DNA of 64,000 nt, from positions 682,001-746,000 of the forward strand of contig JAINUG010000176.1 in assembly GCA_029706075.1 (NCBI GenBank), written 5' to 3'. Below are positions 10,744 to 23,057 of the stretch, one piece after another. The notes under the pieces were generated by a model. That model was not told the DNA's origin. It saw only the letters and a program-made list of their open reading frames with translations, and made no database searches. Origin of the DNA: Aldrovandia affinis (lineage: Eukaryota > Chordata > Actinopteri > Notacanthiformes > Halosauridae). A program made the position numbers and the translations under genes. The first letter of the stretch is position 1. Every line of letters starts with the position of its first letter.

Positions 10744-12277
10744 GGTGTGACCTCACCTGGGAGGGAAGCGGTATGGCTTTTGGTATTGGTATGGCTTTTT
10801 GCACACTTTGGAGTTGTAGGGGTTTGGTTTGAACAAGAATTGTCTTACCAGATTTGGAACCCAACTTCTGCTCTTAATTATTTAATTAGCCCAGTCATTT
10901 AAGTTATCAGACATTTTAGCTAAATTTCTTGATCAGCTGATGAATGACCGCAGAATACCGTTCTTGTGTCCCCATATGAACGACCGCAGAATACCGTTCT
11001 TGTGTCCCCATATGAACTGTGGTCTAATCTACCTAAGAAATAGGATTTGGTGTATAGCTAATTACATTATACTACTGTATACACCATAATATCCCACCAA
11101 TGAGAGCCAGTTGAGGACCAATCCAGGATCCTGGCAGCGGTGTGTCTGGAATACAGCTTGTAAATGAGAGGGGACAGTGTGCTTCAGCGACAGAACCATG
11201 TGTTGGAAATGGATGGAATGCAAAGAATGAATATACTGTATATATTTTCAATCAGTCAGGTTAGCTCTCAGACAGCTATTGCTTTCATTTTCTGTAATAT
11301 GCTGTGGAATAATTATGAAAGCAATTTCATTTTTAATTGATCTATTGACACAACTAAAAACAGTGAAGATCTAAATGCTGAAAGTGTGGGAACCTGCTCA
11401 TTGAAACTAACCTATTTTGTTAAAAAATTAAGCAAATGGCAATGAGTCAAACCTGCATTGTGTTAAAATCAGCACAAAAGCATGAAACCTATACACAGGT
11501 TTGTTTTAATCAAGAGATTGGTTGAAACAAAAAACTGAATACATGGGGGTTCCCCAGGAACCCAGGAGCTCTGGGTGATTTGGATGTGTGCTACACTTAC
11601 TTTGAAATCCTTGAAAGGGATGGCAGGTGCTATATAACTAGCATATATATAACATACCACAGCTTGGTTAAATGCTCGATTCTGATTGGTCAAGCCATTG
11701 GGGGGGTTCCATTATTTTTTTATATTGGATGTGTTATGCGAGTCTCAGGATATAACATGTAAAAATATCAAGGCACCGACCATTGAACTTAACATTAGGC
11801 TCCCGACAATGAAAGCACAGTTAATTCAATGGACATAGTCCGGTTTACAATCAGCGACAGCTTGGTGCCACCATTTTATTGCAACGGGCTTGGTGGACTT
11901 GAAATGGCATCTGATTTGATGAATAAATGCACTTCTAACATAATTCACTGATTATGTATTAATTCCTTTGGTAAGTAGCAATGATATTTGCAGGATAATG
12001 TACTGTAGACAAGAACTTCAGGGTGAAAACACCACTCCGCTTTGTGTCGGGGTTGTATAATGTGTTATTTTCAACAACCGACTTGTCCGCAGTGCATTAC
12101 CTTGCAGTCCACTGTCCATCCCTTATCATGTGAAGTTTCCAAATAGCATTGACAAGAAGGCGAGGAGGGAGGAGGGCAAGGAGGGAGTTTCAATAGTCTC
12201 TGTGAAACATATCTCCTTGCTGGGGAGGCTGAGTGTAAAGATGAAAATAAAGTGAAATAGATTTTTGAATAGTTTGG
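10744..12277. other. No gene seen; one short tandem duplication
   Basis: No ORF or RNA gene is supported here. The only structure noted is the 36-bp tandem duplication at 10943-11017. Confidence 0.5.
10943..11017. repeat. Tandem duplication, 36-bp unit, two copies
   Basis: The sequence starting GACCGCAGAATACCGTTCTT recurs unchanged 36 bp later, ending in CCCCATATGAAC both times. The near identity suggests a recent local duplication. Confidence 0.9.
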
Positions 12278-12446
12278 ACCTCCACCCTGGTCCTGGGAAG
12301 CCACAGCATCTGCTAGTTTTTGTTGTTACTCCACATTTAATTGATTAATTAGTAGTCAATTACACATTTAACTCATGTCACTTGATTTTTGGTTCTTGAT
12401 TTTAAGGTGAAAACAGAAACCAGCACACCCTGCAGCTCTCCAAGGG
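12278..12446. repeat. Diverged copy of the 8534-8903 repeat
   Basis: Begins CCTGGTCCTGGGAAGCCACA and shares the interior GGTGAAAACAGAAACCAGCA with the end of the earlier copy (GGTGAAAACAAAAACCA), closing at CAGCTCTCCAAGGG. Confidence 0.5.
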
Positions 12447-12490
12447 AAAGGGTGAAAACTGCTGCTGTAGAAGTAGACTACTGACGTCAA

Positions 12491-13013
12491 TGAGCTCTGA
12501 CTGTTTTTGAACTGGGCTTGTAACGCAAAGGTTGTAGGTTCAATCCCAGATGGGGCACTGCTGTTGTAACCTTGAGCAAGGTACCTGGATTCCATCCATC
12601 CATCCATTATCTAAGCCGCTTATTCCTGGTCAGGGTCGCGGGGGGGGGGGCTGGAGCCTATCCCAGCATGCGTTCCGGGCGAGAGGCAGGAATACACCCT
12701 GGACAGGTCGCCAATCCATCGCAGGGCACACACACCATTCACTCACACACTCATACCTACGGGCAATTTAGACTCTCCAATTAGCCTAACGTGCATGTCT
12801 TTGGACTGTGGGAAGAAACCGGAGTACCCGGAGGAAACCCACGCGGACACGAGGAGAACATGCAAACTCCGCACAGAAAGGCCCCCGGCCTGGAGGTACC
12901 TGGATTGCTTCAGTAAATATCCAGCTGTATAAATGGATTGTATGTAAAGAAATGTGAAACTGTGTAAGTCGCTCTGGATAAGAACATCTGCTAAATGCCT
13001 GTAATGTAATGTA
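12491..13013 (+). mobile_element. tRNA-derived SINE, copy 2, split by a (TCCA)n-ended element
   Basis: Plus-strand SINE. The B-box-like GGTTCAATCCC is at 12538-12548, CCTTGAGCAAGGTACCTGGA marks the body, and the 3' end holds GTAAGTCGCTCTGGATAAGA and CTGCTAAATGCCTGTAATG. A 303-bp insertion interrupts it at 12592-12894. Confidence 0.88.
12592..12894 (-). mobile_element. (TCCA)n-ended fish interspersed retroelement with 12-bp target duplication
   Basis: Begins with CCATCCATCCATCCATTATC and continues with the common fish repeat motifs CAGGGTCGCGG, GGAGCCTATCCCAGCATG, CCCTGGACAGGTCGCCA and GACTGTGGGAAGAAACCGGA. GGTACCTGGATT occurs at 12580-12591 and again at 12895-12906, so this is a retrotransposed copy with the (GGAT)n tail on the minus strand. 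Exact family name not assigned. Confidence 0.85.
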
Positions 13014-13716
13014 TTTTACTGCTACTTTATTTGATACCATTAATTCATAACAAAAGTAAACATCATTTACTATTTATTTTTAGGAACCATTTCTTTCTGG
13101 TATAGCATACTGCCAGTTATTTTGACACCTTTGGCATGCAGGCTTATCTGCACCACTGTACAGTCAGATTTTTGTATGTGCATTGAAAAAAGGAGTAGCA
13201 TTGAGGTCTGTTGGTTTGCTCAATGTACTATATTCAGTAAGCACCTGTGACATGCAAGCATTTTCATTCCCAACTTGGAACATCCAGGATTATGTTTAGC
13301 ACATATGATTTGATTTTGTGTTGCATAGTCTGAAAGTTCCAAAAAAGAACTCAACGTTTTTCCAAAATCTGCAGTTCATGAACTTAATCCTGTGAGCTGT
13401 TTTCCAGGATTTGCTGCAGATCACCATTGAGCCTATAGTTGGCACTTGTGTTTATTTTCTAACCTGTCTGCAAGCAGGCTTAATACAGACAGTTACACTC
13501 ATGGAGGTCAATTGAGTCCACTTGCAGCAGAGTGAACTGAGGCAAGACTACCAAAACCCATCTATTGAAATATATGTAATGTATTGATTATCCATACAGA
13601 CATTATATGGTTGATTTAAAAAGAGAACAGTATTTACATAGGTATTTGCTCTTGATTTTCCAATTTGTTTCATATAGTTTACTTTCTCATGCATATCAAA
13701 TTTGGGCTTCCTTATT
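13014..13716. other. No gene seen
   Basis: AT-rich sequence with no ORF, RNA or repeat that I can support. Confidence 0.5.
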
Positions 13717-14437
13717 AATCAAATCAAATCAAATCAAATTTATTTTTATAGCGCTTTTCACAATAGAATTGTCACAAAACGCTTAACAGAGGGGGAACCC
13801 AGGCCTAGACCCCCCCAAAACCAAGCCTAAAGGCAACAGTGGCAGGGAAAACTCCTTGGTAGGGAGAAACCTTGGGAGGAACCAGACTAAAAAGGGGGGG
13901 AGCCCATCCTCTTCTGGCCGGCACAGGGTATGTCCAAAAAAGACCATGTCATGGTCAGTCCAAGGTGCCCCCGAGTCAGAGGCCGAGGCAGAGAAGAGAC
14001 CATGCAGTCAGAAAAAAAATCAGTGCTATAGCCAGTAGCATTATGTAAGAGCAGGGGAGCACAAGCATAGGAAATATACAGATAGCCCCAACAGGTGTAA
14101 GCTATGGCAGCATACCTATTAGGAGAGGGACAGAGAGAACACGCAGCCATGAGAGTTCCAAACCATCCACACCTGATCAAGGATAACCAGCATAACAGTG
14201 GTGGTAACACATTGAGGAGGTGACAGTATGGAAAGTTTCTCACTTCATAAGACAGTAGGGCACGGCCTTCTCCATCTCTCCACCTAGACTATGTTTGGCA
14301 GTAGGCTAGGCTGAAAAGATATGTTTTTAATCTACACTTAAAAATTGAAACTGTGTCCGAATCCCTAACATGCCTTGGTAAACCGTTCCACAACAGAGGA
14401 GCTCTAAAAGAGAAGGCTCTACCACCAGCTGTGCTTT

Positions 14438-15334
14438 TCAAAATTCTAGGAGTAATAGATGGCCGGCTTCTTGTGAATGAAGCAGTCGTGGTCGGCTTAT
14501 AGGGGCAATCATTTCGGTCAGATATAAAGGTGCAAGTCCGTTTACTGCTTTAAAAGTTAGCAACAGTACTTTATAATCAGCCTGATATTTAATAGGAAGC
14601 CAATGTAGTGATGCTAACACTGGAGTAATGTGCTCATACTTCTTGGATCTAGTCAAAATACGTGCCGCTGTATTCTGTACTAGTTGAAGACCCCTTAGGG
14701 AGCTACTAAAGGAGCCGGATAATAAGGCATTACAATAGTCTAGCCTCGATGCGACAAAAGCATGCATCAAGGTTTTAGCATCCTCTAATGACAGAATGTG
14801 CCGAATTTTAGCTATGTTTCTTAGGTGAAAGAAAGCTACTCTGGAAGTGTTTTTAATATGAGTGTCAAATGTAAGGTCCTGATCAATAATAAAACCAAGG
14901 TTCTTAACCATAAGACTTGATGTAACTATGCAATCACCTGCATTTAACTGCAGATCCAACTTGTTCCTTAATTTTTTGGGGCCCAAAACCATCATCTCTG
15001 TTTTATCTGAATTTAAAAGCAGGAAATGTACTGTCATCCAATTCTTTATATCAGAGATACTAGCCTCTAATTGAGTGAGTTTAAGTATTTCACCTGGTAT
15101 CATTGATATGTACAGCTGTGTATCATCTGCATAGCAATGGAAATTCACACCATGTTTACGAATAACATTATCCAGTGGTAGCAAGTATAATGAGAACAGT
15201 AATGGTCCCAGCACTGAGCCTTGTGGAATACCATATTTAACCTGAGAGTAGTCAGAGAACTCTTGATCTAATTGCACAAATTGAAACCTGTCTGATAAGT
15301 ATGATTTAAACCATGAGAGTGCCCGTCCACGCAA
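14438..15334 (-). pseudogene. L2-A reverse transcriptase, catalytic half and C-terminal domain
   Basis: An open stretch of 298 codons continues the 15401-16537 ORF after a short break near 15335-15400. It holds [20 protein letters not shown] and the catalytic [10 protein letters not shown], then [29 protein letters not shown] and ASLHWLPI, all typical of L2/CR1-group polymerases. Residues after LLHSQEAGH run out of frame. The only defects near the core are the upstream break and the shifted C-terminus, so the copy is fairly young. Confidence 0.88.
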
Positions 15335-15400
15335 ACCAACCAGGTTTTCTAGCCTAGAAGGAGAATCTGGTGGTCAATAGTGTCAAAAGCAGCACTTATG

Positions 15401-16537
15401 TCAAGGAGCACTAGAATAGAAACAACCAGTGTCCAATGCTAACAGTAAGTCATTTACAACTTTAATAAGTGCTGTCTCAGTGCTATGGTTTGGTCTAAAA
15501 CCTGATTGTAGTGTTTCATACAGATTATTAGTTTTTAGGAAAGCAGTTAATTGTTGAGCTACAGATTTCTCTAAAATTTTTGACAAAAAGGGCAGATTTG
15601 AAATGGGCCTATAGTTCTTCAGATTAACAGGATCAAGATTTGGTTTCTTTAGAAGAGGCTTGATTACTGCCACTTTTAAAGACCTAGGTACGCAACCCAA
15701 TAATAGGGATGCATTTATGATATCTAACATGGTCTGGCCTAGCACAGGCAAAAGCTCTTTAATAAGCTTTGTTGGTATGGGGTCTAACAGACATGTAGAT
15801 GATTTGGAGGACATAACCAGTTTACTAAATTTGTCCAGATCCAAGGGAGTGAAAAACTCAAGGGTCTCTACGCAACCCTGCTCCTGATAGCCCTGTGCTA
15901 TCTCGGGAGTTGGAGTGCTAGATATTGGAGTCATTTTCATAATTTGTTCTCTGATTGTCTCAATCTTATCAGTAAACGAGTTCATAAAGTCATTGGAATT
16001 ATAGTTAGAAGGATAACTGATGGAAACTGTCAGTTTAGCTACCGTGTTAAATATAAATCTTGGGTTGTTTTTATTCTGGTCAATTAATTTTGAGAAGTAC
16101 GATGACCTAGCTGTAATAAGGGCGTGCTTGTATTCTATGAGGCTGTCCTTCCAAGCAGAGCGAAAAATCTCTAAATTGGTAGAGCGCCATCTGCGTTCTA
16201 ATTTCCTGGAAACTTGTTTAAGGGCACAGGTATGGTCAGTAAACCAGGGTGCAAGTTTCTTCTGACTGCATTTTTTCCTCTTGAGGGGTGCGACCGCATC
16301 AAGTGTATTCCGTAAAATGTGATTTAGCGCATCTGTTTGATGATCAATTGACAAAAAGCTATTTGGGTCCTGACTTGATACTAACGATTCGGTAAGTACG
16401 TTTATACATTTTGAAGCCGTCAATGAATTTATAGAGCGGTTGGAATAGTATCTAGGTTCCGATTTAATAGGAATATTTACCTGAATTTCAAAAGTAATCA
16501 AAAAGTGATCTGATAGTACAGGATTATGGGGAGACAC
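15401..16537 (-). pseudogene. L2-A ORF2, endonuclease end and reverse transcriptase N-terminal half
   Basis: 378 open codons. It begins with the last endonuclease block (SPHNPVLSDHFLITFEIQ), then a linker, then the polymerase entry PIPTKLIKELLPVLG, IKPLLKKPNLDPVNLKNYRP and [20 protein letters not shown]. The next expected block, [14 protein letters not shown], is lost at the frame change near 15400. The order joins it to the ORF at 15334-14438. Confidence 0.85.
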
Positions 16538-16827
16538 AATGATATTCTCGACATCGATACCATAGGATAAGACTAAATCTAAGGTATGGTTGTGGCGGTG
16601 GGTTGGTTCAGATATATATGAATAAAACCAACAGAGTCAATAATAGCTGCAAAAGCCAGTCCTAAAGGGTCACTGTCATTGTATGTTGAAATCTCCAACA
16701 ATCACAACTTTATCTGCCATAGTTGCCAAGCTTGATAAAAACGCTGCAAACTCAGAAAGAAAGACAGTATACGGTCTATGTGGTGTATAAATAGTTACTA
16801 AGAGGAAGGATTGCACTGAGGTAACTA

Positions 16828-17436
16828 CAGTGGCACCTCGGCCCACGAACTTAATTCGTTCGTTGACTCCGTTCGCGAACCGAAATAATTTTTCCCATTG
16901 AAATTAATGTAAATCCAATTAATCCATTCTCCAGCCCCAGAAACACTTTTTAAAAACTTTTTTATGGGTTTATGTGTGGCAAAAATATAGAAAGGAATTA
17001 AAGATAACCTACCTATTAAAAATACATTAATACTAAAATAAAACATAATAATTGTTTATAACACGAACACCACTCTCACGTTTAGCTATTATTTCCTTCT
17101 TCGTTTCTACTGTAATACGCTTAGACTTCTTAACACCACTATCAGTAGCACTTTACACTTTCTTGGGAGCGATAGTGAGGGCAAATTTAATGTTAATAGC
17201 ACAAAAAGAACGTGTATCAAAGGAGAACACAACGACGAACGATGTAAACAACGCTGAGTACTAAGCACAACTGACGCTATCCACGACGCGCTACGGCGAG
17301 AAGCCCGCGAGTTTGTGTGTTTGTGCGTTCGTGCACCGAGGGCTTGTTCGCGGGCCGAGTGAAAATTTGTTCGGAAAGTGTGTTCGTGGGCCGATTTGTT
17401 CGTGAGTAGGGGCGTTCGCGGGCCGAGGTTCCACTG
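16828..17436. mobile_element. 609-bp non-autonomous DNA transposon with TA target duplication
   Basis: The left end CAGTGGCACCTCGGCCCACG and the reverse complement of the right end CAGTGGAACCTCGGCCCGCG are near-identical inverted repeats flanked by TA (16826-16827 and 17437-17438). The termini resemble Tc1/mariner or pogo-type ends. No transposase is recognisable inside. It lies in the endonuclease part of the L2-A copy. Confidence 0.85.
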
Positions 17437-17495
17437 TATATCTTTTGACCGTCCAGAAAGCATAGCAAGCGATTCAAAAGAGGTGTCTTGCAGTA

Positions 17496-19386
17496 ATTGT
17501 ACTGTTTTTCAAAAAAAATCACTCAGTCGACATTTGGTCAAGGGACTGAGTGAGTTTTGGAAAAACACTCTTCAATTGTCAGGTGTTTGCACCTGTCCTG
17601 TCACACTCAGTAAAATTAGATGCAGTTCCTCCTCATTTTTACAGTGGTGGAGTTCCTTCTATTTTATTTTTATATCAATACATATAATTGGTATTACATG
17701 ATTGGTTTTATTGAGAACATGGTTTTTGAGTTCATCCTCAGTATTGTGTTATGTTCATGGTGAGAACACCGTAGCACATATCTTCCTGTATACCTCGAAG
17801 GCTGACGCATATATAACCTTCCTAAATTGTGCTGCCTGAACTTTGGAAGCTGCTGTGTGCGACTTCTTCAAAAGATAACAACATAATTCTGGTTTATTTT
17901 CCACCTAGTGTTGAAAACTGCACATGGGACTATGGCTGGTGGTTTGTGATAGAAGAGGATTGGCTTATCTCACAAATGAGAAAATGATAATGAGTTGTGT
18001 AAAAAAGAGATGGTAAACAGAGGAACATTTTGCTCTATGACTAGGAACACAAAAATGTCCTAACATCAGTCCCTGACAGTGTTAAGGAATAAGAGATCTC
18101 AGCCACATTTGCAATACAAACATGATTGCTATCACGATATTAGAGCTTGATTCAGTTCATTGTTATTTTTCTTTTGTAATTTATTTCTGTTAATATTATT
18201 GTTATGCCAGTTTGCAGCTGTTATTTATTTCAAATTCATATCCCTGGCCAACAAACTGTTACTGAATTGTAACTACTGAACTATTTAAGATGGCAGCAGG
18301 TCCCAGTGGTTAGAATCAGAGTTGAAGATTAAGATGCTTGGCTTTTGATTGCCAGTCATTTTTAATACTCTACTCATAATGCTCCATTGTATCGCATGTA
18401 ATCGCATTCTGTCACTTTAGATTATTTCACATATAAACTAGGGCAACTGGAGCAATCCTCAGCTATCTTATTTTAAACAAGAGTCCTTGCATCAGTCTGG
18501 AGATCAAACAATTCAGACACAAACATGCTTTGTACGAGTTTTCCTCCAGCACGAGCACCCAAACATTATCATCTTTTAAATAGAAAATAATGCTATAATA
18601 AAAGGGGAAGGAAGAGATTTAAAAAATGATAGTTTAGACATTTGGAAACATTTTTTAAGTTTGAATTTGAATGACTGAAATTATATTTCAATTTGAAATG
18701 TACTCTTTGTTGGGGCTCTGCCTTTCTAACAGATTTTGCCCTTTTTGTTAATATGGAATGTGACTAGAGGCCTACAGAGTCCATATGATATTGAGATTCT
18801 TACAGCTTGGCTTGCCTACATCAGTGTATTTTTAAAATTAGCCATTTCCTCCCATGACTGCCCTGATGCTCACCAGTAATCCACTAGCGATTCTTTAAAA
18901 CAACAGTAACACAGAAGGAAATAAAAAAAGTAATACATTCATACACATCTGCTTTATATGTGAACAATCAATAAGGTTGTGTTGGAAGGAGATGCATAAC
19001 TCAGAATGGGTTGTCAACAACAAAAGTGTCCATGTGTCTCCATCAATTCATACAATTAGTTACTTTTTTCTGTGCCTCATCTTAATTGAAGTTGCTCTGA
19101 GATGTTCTTGGTGAGTACGTTGAAATGTGCACACATCTTTCATTCATGTATATTCAGGGCAAAGCTAGCATATCGTTAAGCATTGTAAAAATGTATCTTG
19201 TTACAGAAATACAATTCTGCACCACACCCACACAGGTGCGTTGATGTGGACCCTTCTACGCCCCTTTTTCAAAGACAAAAAGTCAACAGTCAGTTCTGTG
19301 TAAACATTGATTTGTCCAATAACCCAAATATAGTATCTGGTGTGGTTTAGCCGTGGCAGGTGACATGCCAGCTCCACGTGTTGTAC
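17496..19386. other. No gene seen
   Basis: About 1.9 kb of AT-rich sequence. No ORF of interest, RNA gene or repeat boundary could be supported. Confidence 0.5.
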
Positions 19387-19639
19387 ATTTTACATTACAT
19401 TTTAAGCATTTAGCAGACGCTCTTATCCAGAGCGACTTACAATATGTGCATTAATACAAGGTAAGAACAATCATAGTTAACGCACAAGATCAGTGCAGTA
19501 ATACAGCAATAGACATCATTGCAGGCGTCTGCGTATCATACCTGTAACATTGGGAAAGAAAAGGTTAGTGTTTTTTTAAATTTAAATAGTGTAGAACAAG
19601 TAAACAGTGGTGACGACAGATTGACTAGATGGGCAGTGT

Positions 19640-20205
19640 TCAGTGGTAGTGGAGTCTGAAGAGGTGGGTTTTGAGTCTCTTGCGGAAGATCGCAAGTGAT
19701 TCCGCGGTCCTGACCGATTGCGGGAGGTCGTTCCACCAGCAAGGGATCAGGACAGAGAAGAGGCGAGACCGCGAGGAATGGCTGCCAGGCGCCCGGAGGG
19801 ATGGGGCAGTCAGTTTGCCAGAGGAGGCAGAGCGGAGGAGTCTGGGTGGGGTGTAGGGAGTGATGAGTGACTGGAGGTATGGGGGAGCAGCAGCTTGAAT
19901 AGCAAGCACCAGTGACTTGAATCTGATGCGTGCTGCGATGGGGAGCCAGTGCAGAGAGGAGAGTAGAGGGGTAACGTGGGTGAACTTCGGCTGGTTGAAC
20001 ACCAGGCGAGCGGCAGCGTTCTGGACTAGTTGCAGTGGCTTGATGGCACAGGCCGGAAGGCCTGCCAGCAAGGAATTGCAGTAGTCCAGACGTGAGATCA
20101 CCAGGGCCTGGACCAGGAGTTGAGTGGCCTCTTGGGTGAGGAACGGTCGGATCCTCCGGATGTTGTGAAGGGAGAAACGACAGGTCCGAGTGATCGCTGC
20201 AATAT
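19640..20205 (-). pseudogene. L2-B reverse transcriptase C-terminal domain
   Basis: Open on the minus strand with [69 protein letters not shown] and the closing WWNDLPQSVRTAESLAIFRK, RLKTHLFRLHYH. This is the complete end of an L2-type ORF2, cut at its upstream side by the L2-A insertion. Its in-frame stop is followed by the 3' untranslated region. Confidence 0.88.
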
Positions 20206-21067
20206 CAATCAATCAATCAATCAATCTTTATTTTTGTATAGCGCCATTTACAAACAGGTTGTCACACAGCGCTTCACAATTGGCATTTTCCAGAGGGAAT
20301 CAAAAAACCAGAAAACCATTGGAGCCAATGTAGGAAACTGGAAAATTATTCCCTGACCCCTTAAAAAGGCGGTCGAGATGAACTCCTGAAAATTGTGGGA
20401 TACAGAGAAAAACAACACAAATAGTCCTTGAGGCTCATGCGGCTTAACAGACCACTGGAAGGGCATTCTAAGTGTAGAGTGGGGTGGACCTCATCCCTCC
20501 AGATACCAGGGCAGGGCGGGGGATGGAACCAGCAGCTAGGGTCTGGGCCAGCGGCATCCAGCTAACACATGGCAGGGGTGGGGGTTGACTCTGGGGCAGG
20601 TGAGCTCGGGCAGGTGCCCACGAAGCCGGGAGAAAAGAGGAAAGGTGCAATTATGACTATGATAAATATCACGCCGGATCAGGGGGAAGAGTAGTGATAA
20701 CACTTTTGCACCAGCAGAAGTAATCTAGGGCAGCATAACTAATTAGGTGAGTGGCACAGGAGCACGCAGCCATGAGGGCACTCAGAGACCATCCCACCAC
20801 ATCATCAGCAGTCCTGATAGGGGCGGATCATCACTTATGATTGGTGACAGTAAGGATAGCTCATTGCACCAGAAGGCTCTATTGCTACGCCCCCTCCACA
20901 TCTGCACCTAATGACTATAAGAGAGACTAAAGAGATGCGTTTTTAACCTAGACTTGAAAATTGAGACCGTGTCTGACTCCTTCACAGAGATGGGTAGACT
21001 GTTCCACAGTAAAGGAGCTCTATAGGAGAAAGCTCTGCCACCTGCTGTATTTTTGATATTCTAGGGA

Positions 21068-22027
21068 CTACCAAGTTGCCTGCATCTTGTGAGCGAAGTG
21101 AACGTGGGGATTGTACGGATGAAGTAGATCCGTCAAGTAAGAGGGTGCAAGTCCATGCAACACCTTATAAGTTAAGAGGAGTACCTTATAGTCTACACGA
21201 TAGTTTATAGGAAGCCAGTGAAGTGACGCTAACACAGGACTAATGTGCTCATATTTCTTTGTTCTAGTCAGGATCCTTGCAGCAGCATTCTGTACGAGTT
21301 GTAGGCTCCTGAGTGAGGCATTGGAACAGCCAGACAGTAATGCATTGCAATAATCTAATCTAGATGTAACAAAGGCATGTACCAATTTTTCTGCATCTAT
21401 TAATGACAGGAAGCCCCTAATTTTGGCAATATTCCTCAGGTGAAAAAAGGCTACTCTGGAAATGTTTTTGATGTGACTATCAAATGAGAGACCAGGATCT
21501 ATAGTAACACCAAGGTCTTTTACCGCCAAACTTGCAGCAACAGAGCAACCATCCAGATTAAGAGATAAATCAGATAACCCTCTTCTGAGGTTTTTGGGCC
21601 CCAAGACCAACATCTCTGTTTTATCAGTATTCAGCAATAGAAAATTATCTGACATCCAGTCTTTTATGTCTTTAAAACAGGCCTCCAACTGTTCGAATTG
21701 TCCTTCGCCAGGTTTCATTGATAGGTATAATTGTGTGTCATCTGCGTAGCAGTGAAAATGTACGCCATGTTTACGAATGACATCACCAAGTGGCAACATG
21801 TAAAGGGAGAACAATAATGGCCCCAAAACAGAACCTTGAGGGATACCATATTCCACCTTGATGAGAGCAGAGGGCTCGTCATTTAACTGCACAAATTGAT
21901 ATCTATCTGATAGGTAGGATTTAAACCAGGAGAGTGCCTGTCCACGCAGTCCAACTAGGTTTTCAAGTCTGCTCAGAAGAGTTTGGTGGTCTATTGTGTC
22001 AAACGCAGCACTTAAGTCCAAAAGCAC
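21068..22027 (-). CDS. L2-A2 ORF2, reverse transcriptase core and C-terminal domain
   Basis: 319 open codons of the polymerase that copies the element RNA at a nicked target. Blocks in order: [20 protein letters not shown] (residues about 2-21, first catalytic Asp), [37 protein letters not shown], the catalytic [10 protein letters not shown] near residue 112, [19 protein letters not shown], then [14 protein letters not shown] and [20 protein letters not shown]. The upstream RT part is in another frame (22550-22248), and the last residues drift out of frame near 21100. It is one exon-like segment of a broken ORF2. Confidence 0.9.
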   Translation of the reverse strand: MLLDLSAAFDTIDHQTLLSRLENLVGLRGQALSWFKSYLSDRYQFVQLNDEPSALIKVEYGIPQGSVLGPLLFSLYMLPLGDVIRKHGVHFHCYADDTQLYLSMKPGEGQFEQLEACFKDIKDWMSDNFLLLNTDKTEMLVLGPKNLRRGLSDLSLNLDGCSVAASLAVKDLGVTIDPGLSFDSHIKNISRVAFFHLRNIAKIRGFLSLIDAEKLVHAFVTSRLDYCNALLSGCSNASLRSLQLVQNAAARILTRTKKYEHISPVLASLHWLPINYRVDYKVLLLTYKVLHGLAPSYLTDLLHPYNPHVHFAHKMQATW

Positions 22028-22247
22028 AAGAATAGAGACACATCCACAGTCAGCTGATATCAGTAAGTCATTGACAACTTTAATAAGAGCAGTCTCAGTG
22101 CTATGGTGTTGCCTAAATCCTGACTGAAAAGTTTCATAGATGTCATTTGATGTCAGGAACGAAGTCAGTCTCTGAGCTACAGCTTTCTAGAATTTTGAGA
22201 GAAAAGAAAGATTAGAAATTGGCCTGTAGTTACTGAGATTTTCTGGG

Positions 22248-22550
22248 TCAAGGTTTGGTTTCTTTTAAAAGTGGCTTAATTACTGCCACTTTTTGAGAAT
22301 TTGGCATATAGCCTGATGAAAGAGACAGATTAATAATGTCTAGCATGGATTGCCCCATAACAGGAAGAAGTTCTTTAACAAGTTTTGTTGGGATTGGGTC
22401 TAATTGACAAGTAGATGGTTTGGAGGACATAACCAATTTAGAAAATTCAGTCCACTCCAGAGCACTAAAAAACTCAAGAGTAGCCATAGGACCCCTGTCC
22501 TGGTAAGCCTGTGCTTTCTGATCAGTGTCCGCTACAGCAGAAGGTGCCAT
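22248..22550 (-). pseudogene. L2-A2 ORF2, linker and first polymerase blocks
   Basis: 100 codons holding LEFFSALEWTEFSKLVMSSK, LDPIPTKLVKELLPVMGQ and VAVIKPLLKETKP. It aligns with residues 214-312 of the copy-1 ORF at 15401-16537. The frame is lost just after IKPLLK, where copy 1 reads on into KNYRPISNLPF. Confidence 0.85.
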
Positions 22551-23057
22551 TTTAGAATTTCATCTCTAATTTTCTCAATCTTCTCAGAGAAAAAGTTCAT
22601 GAAATCATTACTATTATGGGCTGCGGGAGGCTTAGCATTGGTTTCAGTCTGGTTCTTTGTCAGTTTGGCCACTGTATCAAAAGAAATTTTGGATTATTCT
22701 TATTACGCTCAATCAGATCAGACAAATAGGTTGACCTTGCGGAGGAGAGAGCATATTTGTACTGTACCAGACTGTCTTTCCAGGCAGAATAAAATACTTC
22801 TAATTTAGTGGATCGCCACTTACGTTCCAACTTGCGAGAAGCTTGTTTAAGAGCACGTGTGTGGTCAGTATACCATGGTGCAAGCTTCTTTTGGCTAGTT
22901 TTTTTCTTTTTGAGAGGCGCAACAGCATCAAGTGTGTTGCGCAGGGTGTAATTTAGATTGTCAGTCAGCTGATCAATAGATTGTAGACTAGTGGGATCCT
23001 GATTAACAGTAAATGATTCTTGGAACAGGCTGACAAAGTTAGGTATGGTAGAGGAAT

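Larger units (their letters stand above)
13717..17495 (-). mobile_element. L2-A type non-LTR retrotransposon, 5'-truncated, copy 1
   Basis: On the minus strand the order is partial endonuclease (about 17495-16540), reverse transcriptase (16537-14438), a long 3' untranslated region and a (GATTT)n-type tail at 13717-13740. The 3' end motif TTGTGAAAAGCGCTATAAAA (reverse complement) precedes the tail. ORF1 is missing, so it is 5'-truncated. A 609-bp TIR element interrupts the endonuclease. The same family recurs at 28985-30740 and 43988-44234, and a relative at 20206-25031. Confidence 0.9.

Noticed and set aside
12511-12548. Possible tRNA gene
   Set aside because: The A- and B-box-like sequences are the head of a SINE, with diverged boxes and a SINE body following; the same holds at 10150-10220 and 31010-31085.
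17107-17463. 118-codon minus-strand open stretch in the 609-bp element
   Set aside because: Low-complexity content from the GC-rich inverted end; no transposase motif.
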